Assembly (NCBI GenBank): GCA_038237665.1
Contig: JBBRYK010000080.1
Coordinates: 1-12,711, forward strand
DNA: 12,711 nt
Direction: 5' to 3'
From: JBBRYK01 sp038237665
GTDB taxonomy: Bacteria; Actinomycetota; Thermoleophilia; Gaiellales; Gaiellaceae
Each line of letters starts with the position of its first letter. Positions within the stretch are counted from its first letter, which is position 1. The notes under the pieces were generated by a model. It had not been told where the DNA came from, did no database searches, and worked only from the letters and a program-made list of their open reading frames with translations. This document shows positions 1 through 6,832 of the stretch, in pieces. Both the position numbers and the translations under genes were made by a program.

Positions 1-180
1 CTCCTCAAGGATCTCGATCCAGCGTTCCGGGTGGCCGTCGCCCATCCACGGGTGCATCCGAATTCCGAGGAGGTCGGCCATCAAGGCGACGCGATCGTGA
101 ACTATGAGGAACGCGTCGCTCTCCGAATGGCCCCCGCCGAGGGTGCCGTCGCCGACCTCCTCGAAGCGGTAGTGCTTCAC
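1..180 (-). CDS. Unknown protein, N-terminal 60 residues only, translationally coupled to trpA
   Basis: An open frame starts at a GTG (180-178) and runs off the left edge without a stop. The GTG overlaps the trpA stop as GTGA, the same 4-base coupling seen at most trp junctions here, which is the main reason to accept both the gene and its start. The visible N-terminus begins MKHYRFEEVGDGTLGGGHSE and continues as a soluble, charged sequence with many His, Asp, Glu and Trp residues (for example HPWMGDGHPERW near residues 43-54). It has no signal peptide or membrane segment. I do not recognise the family. It is not an obvious trp enzyme, nor the prolipoprotein diacylglyceryl transferase that often follows trpA in actinobacteria. 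Being last in the operon suggests co-expression with trpA. The rest of the gene lies outside the window. Confidence 0.7.
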   Translation of the reverse strand, partial: MKHYRFEEVGDGTLGGGHSESDAFLIVHDRVALMADLLGIRMHPWMGDGHPERWIEILEE

Positions 181-896
181 GCAGTTGAGCCTACCCCGTC
201 GATCGCGGCCCGGAGCGAGCGCACGTAGTCGCGCAGCGGAGTCGGGCCTTGCGCCGCGACCTCGACCGCGCGCGAACCGACGACGACGCCGTTGACGAGC
301 GCGGCGGCGGCGCGCGCATGCTCCGGCGTGGAGATCCCGAAGCCGGCATGGAGCGGGAGGTCGGTGAGCCGCCGCGCTCGCTCGACGAGCCCGGCGAGCG
401 CGGGGGAGAGGTCGGCACGCGCGCCGGTCGTCCCCGTCAGCGTGACCAGGTACAGCCAGCCGTCCGTCTCTTCGGCCGCCAGGCGGAGGCGTTCGTCGGT
501 CGAGGTCGGCGCCACGAGCTGGACCCGCCGAAGCTCCCGTCGCTCGCCCCCCGGCAGGTCGGCGACGATCAGGCTCGTCGCCCCGGCCGTGGCGGCGTCC
601 TCGGCGAACCGCTCCCAGCCGTACGCCTCCAGCAGCGAGGAATAGGTCATTGGGACGAGTGGCGTCGCGGGAAGCTGCTCACGGATGACGGCCAGACACT
701 CGAGGCAGGCTGCGGTGCGCATCCCCTCGGCGAGCGCGAGCTCGGCGGCGCGGCGGATCACCGGCCCGTCGGCAAGGGGGTCGGAGAACGGAAAGCCGAT
801 CTCGATGAGGTCGGCTCCGCCCTCGACTGCCGCCTCGGCGAGCTCGGGCGTCGCGGCTCCGGCCATCAGGTAGATCGCAAGGCGTTTTGCACTCAC
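177..896 (-). CDS. trpA: Tryptophan synthase alpha chain
   Basis: TrpA cleaves indole-3-glycerol phosphate to indole and glyceraldehyde-3-phosphate and passes indole to TrpB. The signature LIEIGFPFSDPLADGPVI (about residues 30-47) is clear, with catalytic Glu32 and Asp43 matching Glu49 and Asp60 of the enteric enzyme. The late barrel also fits: VAPTST, the TGTTGAR loop, HAGFGIST and the phosphate-binding VVVGSRAVE. At 239 residues it is about 25-30 shorter than usual. The N-terminal helix is trimmed and the stretch between ADLPGGERREL and VAPTST lacks roughly 6-8 residues. The start is GTG at 896 with only a weak GGGA upstream; I see no -10 element at the leaderless spacing. Unlike the other trp genes it is not joined to its upstream partner, because a plus-strand gene separates it from trpB. 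Its stop overlaps the next gene (GTGA). Confidence 0.96.
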   Translation of the reverse strand: MSAKRLAIYLMAGAATPELAEAAVEGGADLIEIGFPFSDPLADGPVIRRAAELALAEGMRTAACLECLAVIREQLPATPLVPMTYSSLLEAYGWERFAEDAATAGATSLIVADLPGGERRELRRVQLVAPTSTDERLRLAAEETDGWLYLVTLTGTTGARADLSPALAGLVERARRLTDLPLHAGFGISTPEHARAAAALVNGVVVGSRAVEVAAQGPTPLRDYVRSLRAAIDGVGSTA

Positions 897-913
897 CGGC
901 GAATCCCGGCTGC

Positions 914-1507
914 GTGCAGCGTTTTGGCAGGATCGGGCTGGCGGTTCCTCGTCCCGGCTGGGTGGGAGCGGGCGCGCTGCGGCTCGTTGCGCTCAGCCTC
1001 TTCGTGGTCCTCGTGGCGATGCTGCGTCCAAGGCTGACGCCCTACGCGGCCGGCTGGGTCGTGCTCACCGGCGGCCTCGGCATGGTCGCCGGCGGCGCGC
1101 TCTTCGCCCTGCGGACGCGCAGCCTGGCGCTGCGCCTGCCCCTGCCCGGCCGAGCCCAGCGGGCGACGGAGGCGTCGTTCCTGCTCCTGCGCCGGCTGGG
1201 CCTCCCGTTGCTGGGCCTGGCGTTCTTCCTCTTCTGGACGCTCGTCTACATGGGCGTGTGGTGGGCGCATCCCACCGACGCCTTCCGCGGCCTCGGCCAG
1301 AACCCACGCTTCGCGGACTTCTTCTACACCGCCGTGTCGACCGCGTTCATCTCGCCGCCCGGAGACATTCTCGCCCACTCGCGTGGTGCCAGGGCCGCGA
1401 CCATGATCGAGATGATGACCTCGTTCGCGTTGGTGACCGCGTACGCGTCGAGCTTCATCGATCTGCGGCGAAGCGGGCCGGACCCTGTCGAGCGGGCCGA
1501 GGCCTGA
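914..1507 (+). CDS. Small membrane protein resembling a 2TM potassium-channel pore with a non-canonical filter
   Basis: From the GTG at 914 this encodes 197 residues. TTG 887 (which would overlap trpA) and GTG 962 are alternative starts and none has a strong ribosome site. Hydrophobic segments lie near residues 21-37, 47-66, 95-117 and 162-181. Between the last two, FYTAVSTAFISPPGDI (about 137-152) looks like a pore helix plus filter, followed by a GAR turn. The last helix carries TSFALVTAYASSF, very like the KcsA inner helix TSFGLVTAALATWF. The canonical TVGYGD filter is replaced by ISPPGD, so K+ selectivity is doubtful. It could be a degenerate channel or a DUF1345-like membrane protein. 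The gene is opposite to the trp operon and sits between trpB and trpA. Its TGA ends 2 bp from the trpB stop, and its start lies 17 bp from the trpA start. Confidence 0.8.
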   Translation: MQRFGRIGLAVPRPGWVGAGALRLVALSLFVVLVAMLRPRLTPYAAGWVVLTGGLGMVAGGALFALRTRSLALRLPLPGRAQRATEASFLLLRRLGLPLLGLAFFLFWTLVYMGVWWAHPTDAFRGLGQNPRFADFFYTAVSTAFISPPGDILAHSRGARAATMIEMMTSFALVTAYASSFIDLRRSGPDPVERAEA

Positions 1508-1509
1508 CA

Positions 1510-2625
1510 TCAGGCGCCCAGGACCTCGGCCAGGTCCTTGTCGCCTCGCCCCGACAGGCAGACGAGGATGAGCTCGGCGTCGAGCTCCGCGGCCCGGGCC
1601 AGGGCATGTGCGGGCTCGAGTGCGGGAATGATCCCCTCGGTCGAAGCGAGCCGGCGGAAGGCGGCGAGAGCCTCCTCGTCGCTAGCGCTGACGTACTCGG
1701 CGCGGCCCGAGTCGCGGAGGAACGCGTGCTCGGGCCCGACGCCCGGGTAGTCGAGCCCGGCGGAGATCGAATGGGCGTCCACGATCTGCCCGTCCTCGTC
1801 GGCGAGGAGCGAGGAGCGCGCGCCATGGAGGACGCCGGGCCGACCCGTTCCGAGTGACGCCGCGCCGGCGGCCTCAACGCCGAGCAGGCGCACCGAGAGG
1901 TCGTCGACGAAGGCCGTGAACAGCCCGATCGCATTCGAGCCGCCACCGACGCAGGCGACCGCGATGTCCGGAAGCCTGCCTTCCCTGTCGAGTACGTCTG
2001 CGCGCGCCTCGCGACCGATCACGGCCTGAAGCTCGCGGACGATCTCCGGGTATGGATGCGGCCCGACGCACGAGCCGATCAGGTAGTGGGTCGAGTCGAC
2101 GTTCGTGATCCAGTCGCGGATCGCCTCGCTCGTGGCCTCCTTGAGCGTTCGCGTTCCGAACTCGACGGGCCGCACCTCCGCGCCGAGCAGTCCCATCCGG
2201 TCGACGTTCGGACGCTGGCGGCGCATGTCCTCGGAGCCCATGTACACGACGCATTCGAACCCGAATCGAGCGCAGACCGTCGCCGCCGCCACGCCGTGCT
2301 GGCCGGCCCCGGTCTCGGCAACGACCCGTCGCTTGCCGAGCCGCCGGGCGAGCACGGCCTGGCCGAGCGCGTTGTTGAGCTTGTGCGCCCCCGTGTGCAG
2401 CAGGTCCTCGCGCTTCAGGTAGAGCCGCTTGCCCGGCGCGAACCGCTCGGCGAGGGTCAGCGGCGTCGGGCGGCCGGCGTAGGTCGCACCCAGCTCTTCC
2501 AGCTCCGCGGCAAACGTGGGGTCGCCCTGGGCCTCGCGCCAGCCCGCCTCCAGCTCGTCGAGGGCCGGGATCAACGTCTCCGGCACGTAGCGGCCGCCGT
2601 AGGTCCCGTACAGGCCCGAGCTCAT
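1510..2625 (-). CDS. trpB: Tryptophan synthase beta chain
   Basis: TrpB is the PLP enzyme that condenses indole with L-serine to make tryptophan in the alpha2beta2 complex. The ATG at 2625 overlaps the trpCF stop as ATGA, with GAGGCGGCGAG just upstream as ribosome site. Longer in-frame starts would run into the trpF coding region. The product is 371 residues, slightly shorter than the usual 390-400. Motifs are HTGAHKLNNALGQ with the PLP lysine at residue 82, AETGAGQHG with the catalytic Glu at 104, the phosphate-binding GGGSNAIG at about 227-234, YSISAGLDYPGVGPEH-type sequence near 286-300 (here HSISAGLDYPGVGPEH), and CLSGRGDKD with Ser358 near the pyridine nitrogen. All the expected catalytic residues seem to be present. 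The stop (1510-1512) faces the stop of the channel-like gene across 2 bp. Confidence 0.98.
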   Translation of the reverse strand: MSSGLYGTYGGRYVPETLIPALDELEAGWREAQGDPTFAAELEELGATYAGRPTPLTLAERFAPGKRLYLKREDLLHTGAHKLNNALGQAVLARRLGKRRVVAETGAGQHGVAAATVCARFGFECVVYMGSEDMRRQRPNVDRMGLLGAEVRPVEFGTRTLKEATSEAIRDWITNVDSTHYLIGSCVGPHPYPEIVRELQAVIGREARADVLDREGRLPDIAVACVGGGSNAIGLFTAFVDDLSVRLLGVEAAGAASLGTGRPGVLHGARSSLLADEDGQIVDAHSISAGLDYPGVGPEHAFLRDSGRAEYVSASDEEALAAFRRLASTEGIIPALEPAHALARAAELDAELILVCLSGRGDKDLAEVLGA

Positions 2626-3773
2626 CTCGCCGCCTCGACGAAGGCCCGAACGCGATCGTGGTCCTTGATCCCGGGCGAGACCTCGAGGCTCGACGCAGCG
2701 TCGACCGCCCACGGGCGCACCGCCTCGATCGCGGCGCGGACGTTCTCGGGGCCCAGGCCACCCGCCAGCATCAATCGTCCCTCGACCGCCCGGGCGCGGT
2801 CGAGGTGCGACGGGTCGTCCTCGAGCCAGGGCAGGTCGACGACCTTCGCGACCTCGTCGTCGCCGCGCAGCAGGACCGCGTCCCGGCCCCGGACCCGGCC
2901 TTCCTCCCGCGGGTAGAGCTGCTGGAGATCGCCTTCCGCGCCTCGCTCGCCGACGTACACACCGACCGCGAGCACGTCCTCCGGCACGTCGAGAGCCTTC
3001 GCGGCCCGCCGCGGGCTGTCGGCAACGAGGATGAAGCCGCAGAGGTCGGCTCCGGCCTCGACCGCAACGGCGACGTCTTCCTCGCGCGTGAGCCCGCAGA
3101 CCTTGACCAGCGGTCGAGCGAGCAGTTCCCGGAGCCTCGCCGCCGGATCGCCGGCCTGCATCAGCGCCGTCCCGACGAGGACGGCGTCGGCGCCGGCCAG
3201 CTCGGCCAGCGCCGCCTGCGCACGCGAGCCGATCGCGCTCTCCGCGATCACAGTGCGGTCGCGGGGAGCCGTGCTAACGAGCTCGAGCTGGGTGGCGCGG
3301 TCGATGTGGAAGGTGCCGAGATCGCGGGCGTTCAGCCCGATCGGGTCCGCGCCCAGCCGCACGCCCCGCGCAAGCTCGTCGGCATCGTGGGCCTCCACGA
3401 GCGCGTCCATCCCGAGAGCCCGCGCATGGGCCTGAAGCGTCGAGGTCTGCCCGTCGTCGAGGTCGCGCAGCAGGAGCAGCACCGCGTCCGCCCCCGCAGC
3501 CCGCAGCTCGTCGAGCTGCTGCGTGCGGCTGAAGAAGCCTTTGGCCAGCAGCGGCAGTGGCGTCGTCTCGCGCGCGGCACGCAGGTCGTCGATCGAACCG
3601 TCGAAGCGCTCGTCGACGAGAACCGACATCGCCGCCGCGCCGGCGAGCTCGTAGGCGGCCGCATAGGCGCGCACGTCGGCACCGGGCCGGATCGCGCCCG
3701 CCGAGGGTGATCGGCGCTTGAACTCGGCGATCGCCTGGAGCCCCGGTCGAGCGACAGCCTCGAGAAAGCTCAC
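2622..3773 (-). CDS. trpCF: Indole-3-glycerol-phosphate synthase fused to a divergent phosphoribosylanthranilate isomerase domain
   Basis: One 383-residue frame holds two (beta/alpha)8 domains in TrpC-TrpF order, as in enteric bacteria. The GTG at 3773 overlaps the trpD stop (GTGA). TrpC (1 to about 220) has AEFKRRSPS with Glu17 and Lys19, LAKGFF with Lys78, LVEAHD with Glu127, GLNARDL with Asn148 and Arg150, and AESAI with Glu178, so the active site is complete. The domain begins only about 16 residues before the first active-site motif and lacks roughly 40 N-terminal residues including helix alpha-0. TrpF (about 222-383) opens with VKVCGLT, whose Cys226 is the expected catalytic cysteine, and ends with AGGLGPENV and VDAASSLE. 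It is only about 162 residues against the usual 200. The middle is rewritten: I find no QLHGDE motif and no GGTG-FDW segment. TrpC function is secure; TrpF activity is uncertain. Confidence 0.95.
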   Translation of the reverse strand: MSFLEAVARPGLQAIAEFKRRSPSAGAIRPGADVRAYAAAYELAGAAAMSVLVDERFDGSIDDLRAARETTPLPLLAKGFFSRTQQLDELRAAGADAVLLLLRDLDDGQTSTLQAHARALGMDALVEAHDADELARGVRLGADPIGLNARDLGTFHIDRATQLELVSTAPRDRTVIAESAIGSRAQAALAELAGADAVLVGTALMQAGDPAARLRELLARPLVKVCGLTREEDVAVAVEAGADLCGFILVADSPRRAAKALDVPEDVLAVGVYVGERGAEGDLQQLYPREEGRVRGRDAVLLRGDDEVAKVVDLPWLEDDPSHLDRARAVEGRLMLAGGLGPENVRAAIEAVRPWAVDAASSLEVSPGIKDHDRVRAFVEAAR

Positions 3774-4776
3774 GGCGCGTCCTGTGTGAACCGTGCGAGC
3801 TCGTCCAGGCGGGTGGCGGCAGCGCCCGAGTCGACGGCGTTGCGGGCGAGCTCCAGCCCCTCCTGCAGATCCTCCGCGTGACCGCCGGCCGCGATCGCTC
3901 CGGCCGCGTTGAGCAGGATCGCGTCCCGCCTTCCGTCGCGCGCGCCCGCGAAGACGTCGCGGATCGCCTGGGCGTTCTCCGCGGGCGATCCACCCCGAAG
4001 AGCAGCGGGCGAGCAGCGCTCGATGCCGAGCGCTTCCGGGTCGATCGTCCGTTCGCGAATTTCGCCGTCGACGACCTCGCAGACGAGATTCGGGCCGCAC
4101 GGTGAGAGCTCGTCGATCCCTCCAGCGCCGTGAACGACGAACGCCCGCCTGGTGCCCAGCCGGCAGAGAACCTCGGCCATCGTGCGCACGAGGTCACGTG
4201 AGTACACACCCAGGACCTGGGCGCGTGCGCCGGCCGGATTCGTCAACGGCCCGAGCACGTTGAAGACCGTGCGGGTGGCGAGCTCGCGTCGCACCTGCGC
4301 AGCCTGGCGCATGGCCGGATGGTGCGCCGGCGCGAACAGGAACCCGAAGCCCAGCTCGTCGATCGACCGCGCCACGCGCCCCTCCGGCAGCTCGAGGACG
4401 AACCCGAGCGCTTCCAGCACGTCTGCGGAGCCCGACGCCGACGAGACTGCTCTGTTGCCGTGTTTGGCAACCGCTGCTCCCGCCGCCGCGGCGACGAGTC
4501 CCGCAGCGGTCGAGATGTTGATCGTGCCCGCTCCGTCGCCTCCCGTGCCCGCCGTGTCGACGAGGTCGTCCCGCTTCGGCCGGACGGGGAGGGCGTGCTC
4601 GCGCATCGCCTCGGCGCAGCCGGCGATCTCGTCGGCCGTCTCGCCCTTGCTCCGGAGGGCGATCAGGAAGCCCGCGATCTGCGCCGCTGTGGCGTCCCCG
4701 CGCATGATCGTGCCCATCGCGTCGCGCGCCTCCTCGCGGGTCAGGTCGTGGCCGTCGAGGACGCGGTCGATCTGGA

Positions 4777-4780
<4 letters not shown>
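3770..4780 (-). CDS. trpD: Anthranilate phosphoribosyltransferase
   Basis: TrpD transfers phosphoribose from PRPP to anthranilate, the second step of tryptophan synthesis. The 336-residue product has the normal family length. Visible motifs are the PRPP/phosphate loop DTAGTGGDGAGTINIST (about residues 75-91, GTGGDG at 78-83), KHGNRAVSSASGSADVLEALG (106-126), HHPAMR (153-158), the anthranilate-binding NVLGPLTNP (174-182) and HGAGGIDELS (217-226). The N-terminal helical domain with the GE-A-DEI-G-AEAMR pattern is also intact. The ATG at 4780 overlaps the trpG stop as ATGA, and the stop overlaps the trpCF GTG, so translation is probably coupled along the operon. TrpD here is a separate protein, not fused to TrpG. 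Confidence 0.98.
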
Positions 4781-5330
<550 letters not shown>

Positions 5331-5334
<4 letters not shown>

Positions 5335-6560
5335 GCGTGCTCGGCCAGGTCTATCGCAGTTTCGAGCGCCTTGAGCTTGTTCAGGCACTCCTGGTGTTCG
5401 GCAGCCGGATCGCTGTCGGCGACGATGCCCGCGCCGGCCTGCAGGAGCGCGACGCCCTCGTGGAGGACGATCGTCCGGATCGCGATGCACGTGTCGAACG
5501 AGATGCCCGGAAGCGAGTAGCCGACGGCGCCGGCATACGGCCCGCGCCGGTAGGCCTCCAGCTCCGAGATGATCTGCATCGCGCGGACCTTCGGTGCCCC
5601 CGACACGGTTCCGGCGGGGAAGCACGCGCGGAGCAAGGCGAAAGGTGACACCCCCGCACGGAGCTCGCCCACGACCTCCGAGACGAGGTGTGTGACGTGG
5701 GAGAACCGTTCGGGCTCGAGGAACCGCTCGACCTCGACGGTTCCCGGTACGCAGACGCGGGAGAGATCGTTGCGGCCGAGATCGACGAGCATGACGTGCT
5801 CGGCGCGCTCCTTCTCCGAGGCGAGCAGTCGTTCGGCATCCCCCTCGCCCGGCCGGGTCGTGCCGGCTATCGGATTCAGGCTCGCCCGCGTTCCTTCGGC
5901 CTTGACGAGGGTCTCGGGGGACGACCCGATCAGAGCGATGTCGCCGAGCTCGAGCAGGAAGAGATACGGGGACGGGTTGACGCGGCGAAGCGCGCGATAG
6001 AGGTCGAGCGCGCCGGCCTCGGTCGGACGCTCGGCTCGCTGGGAGAGGACGATCTGAAAGGCATCGCCCGCGTGAATGTGCTCCTTGGCGCGCTTGACGG
6101 CGCGTTCGAAGTCGAAGCGGGACGGAAAGCGCCGCGTCGGCCCGGAGCGGGCCTCGTTCCGCCCCGGGTGCGGGTGGTGGGCGTCGAGCCGGGCGGTCAC
6201 CTGCTCGGGATCGCCCCGCAGGACCTCGGCCATCCCCCGCGCGTGATCGAAGCGGATGAGCATGTCGGCGACGACGAACCGGCTCTCGGGGAGGCCGCGT
6301 CCGTCGGCCGGCAGCGACACGGTCCGCTCGAGTTTCGCGATGTGGTCGTAGCCCAGGTAGCCGACCACGGGCTCGCCGGAGGCCTCGCCCTCCTCGAAGG
6401 TGACGAGCCTCGATCCGCAACCGACGAAGGAGTGCCGTCCCAGTCGGCCCCGCTCCACCGATTCGAGCAGGAAGCTTCCCCCGCCGCAGGCCTCGCGCAG
6501 GCGGAGGTAGGCCCCGAGCGGGGTGATCAGGTCTGTCGGGATGACGGTGGTCGGATTCAT
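5331..6560 (-). CDS. trpE: Anthranilate synthase component I
   Basis: TrpE converts chorismate to anthranilate with ammonia from TrpG and is the committed step of the pathway. The 409-residue product starts at ATG 6560, the first start codon in the frame. Motifs are LLES (31-34, part of the tryptophan feedback site), NPSPY (195-199), PIAGTTRPGE (230-239), LVDLGRNDLSR (258-268), VTHLVSEV with the conserved His291, GTVSGAPK (317-324) and GAGIVADSDP (376-385) followed by the AEHQEC metal/substrate region. The catalytic C-terminal domain is intact. It is about 90-100 residues shorter than most TrpE proteins, mainly through a reduced N-terminal regulatory domain between LLES and GYLGYD. Feedback inhibition is therefore plausible but not assured. 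Expression is probably set by the attenuator upstream. GGAGG, about 18 bases before the ATG, lies inside the terminator stem. Confidence 0.97.
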
Positions 6561-6570
6561 GTCGGCAAAC

Positions 6571-6596
6571 GAAAAGACCCTCCGGCTGGAAGGTCT
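6571..6596 (-). terminator. Intrinsic terminator hairpin in the trpE leader
   Basis: Read on the minus strand, AGACCTTCC, a 4-base loop AGCC and GGAGGGTCT form a 9-bp stem with one G-U pair. The run TCTTTTC follows at once, so this is a textbook Rho-independent terminator. It ends 10 bases before the trpE start codon and lies on the operon's own strand, where a terminator only makes sense as a conditional attenuator. The descending arm also contains GGAGG, the only Shine-Dalgarno-like sequence ahead of trpE, so the same hairpin could hide the ribosome site. Confidence 0.85.
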
Positions 6597-6667
6597 CGGG
6601 CGGAACGGGCTGTGGCCTGGATCAGGTCAGGCGACGCTCCCGCCCCGCTCGTGGCGCCAGGCCCAGA
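6576..6667 (-). promoter_or_regulatory. trp attenuator: alternative 1:2 hairpin and antiterminator pairings
   Basis: Two further pairings compete with the terminator. First, CTGGGCCTGG (6666-6657), which contains the leader Trp codons, pairs with CCAGGCC-A-CAG (6620-6610): seven contiguous pairs, a bulged A, then three more. Second, GACCTGATCCAGGC (6628-6615), which starts inside the leader stop codon, pairs with GCCGGAGGGTC (6586-6576) as an 11-bp helix with bulges GA and A and one G-U pair. The second helix uses bases needed by both the first hairpin and the terminator, so it acts as an antiterminator. A ribosome stalled at the Trp codons would leave it free, and a ribosome reaching the stop codon would cover it. 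Pairings were found by eye, without energy calculation. Confidence 0.7.
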
Positions 6668-6686
6668 TCGGGGTCGCGGGAGTCAT
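6627..6686 (-). CDS. trpL: trp operon leader peptide
   Basis: A 19-codon frame on the trp strand encodes MTPATPIWAWRHERGGSVA and ends in TGA. Two of the 19 codons are Trp (8 and 10), strong enrichment for such a rare residue. They lie in the ascending arm of the first leader hairpin, as expected for ribosome-mediated attenuation. Trp-tRNA shortage should stall the ribosome there. No Shine-Dalgarno sequence precedes the ATG. It lies 8 bases behind the -10 element, so the transcript is probably leaderless or carries only one or two extra bases. The peptide itself probably has no function beyond sensing charged tRNA-Trp. Confidence 0.82.
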   Translation of the reverse strand: MTPATPIWAWRHERGGSVA

Positions 6687-6694
6687 CTGCCACG

Positions 6695-6723
6695 AGGGTA
6701 GGCGCACCGCTCACGGGCGTCAA
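6695..6723 (-). promoter_or_regulatory. trp operon promoter (-35 TTGACG, 17 bp, -10 TACCCT)
   Basis: On the minus strand TTGACG (6723-6718) is followed by exactly 17 bases and TACCCT (6700-6695). This is the best match to a primary-sigma promoter in the window. The start point is expected at A6688 or at A6686, the first base of the trpL ATG. It drives trpL and, when the attenuator is open, trpE through at least trpB. Confidence 0.82.
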
Positions 6724-6734
6724 GGGGCCCTCGC

Positions 6735-6790
6735 GACGTGTCCGTTCGGGCCACGTCGGGGGCCAGACCCTGGCCGTGTCCGTTCGAGCC
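6735..6790. repeat. Direct repeat pair in the trp/thiolase intergenic region
   Basis: CGTGTCCGTTCG occurs at 6737-6748 and again at 6775-6786. In an 18-base frame (6735-6752 and 6773-6790) 16 bases match. The copies start 38 bp apart. Between them GGCCA-GACCC-TGGCC (6761-6775) forms a small inverted repeat. The pair lies between the trp -35 element and the thiolase start, a natural operator position. No regulator is known for it; binding is an inference. Confidence 0.55.
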
Positions 6791-6820
6791 GGTTCGGCGC
6801 GTGGCCCCACTGCCGATCGT

Positions 6821-6826
6821 TAGCCT
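6821..6826 (+). promoter_or_regulatory. Putative -10 element for a leaderless thiolase transcript
   Basis: TAGCCT lies 6 bases before the thiolase GTG at 6833 and fits the TANNNT pattern. No Shine-Dalgarno sequence and no convincing -35 are visible. The same arrangement recurs at other starts in this window. Confidence 0.5.
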
Positions 6827-6832
6827 CTCGGA

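Noticed and set aside
882..926. GCGTTTTG repeated at 882-889 and 919-926, flanking the channel and trpA starts, considered as an insertion target duplication
   Set aside because: Only 8 bases, both copies on the same side of the inserted gene, and one lies in trpA coding sequence. Too weak to support a transposition scar.
249..1037. Long plus-strand open frame across trpA
   Set aside because: It is antisense to trpA, rich in Arg, Gly and Glu without domains, and explained by high GC on the opposite strand of a certain gene.
893..1510. Minus-strand open frame opposite the channel-like gene, which would keep the operon on one strand
   Set aside because: Its translation is highly polar and His/Arg/Glu-rich with no family features, while the plus strand gives four clean hydrophobic segments and a KcsA-like helix.
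6561..6700. T-box riboswitch as the explanation of the trpE leader
   Set aside because: I found no convincing T-box sequence or specifier-loop architecture; the Trp-rich short frame and hairpins fit leader-peptide attenuation better.
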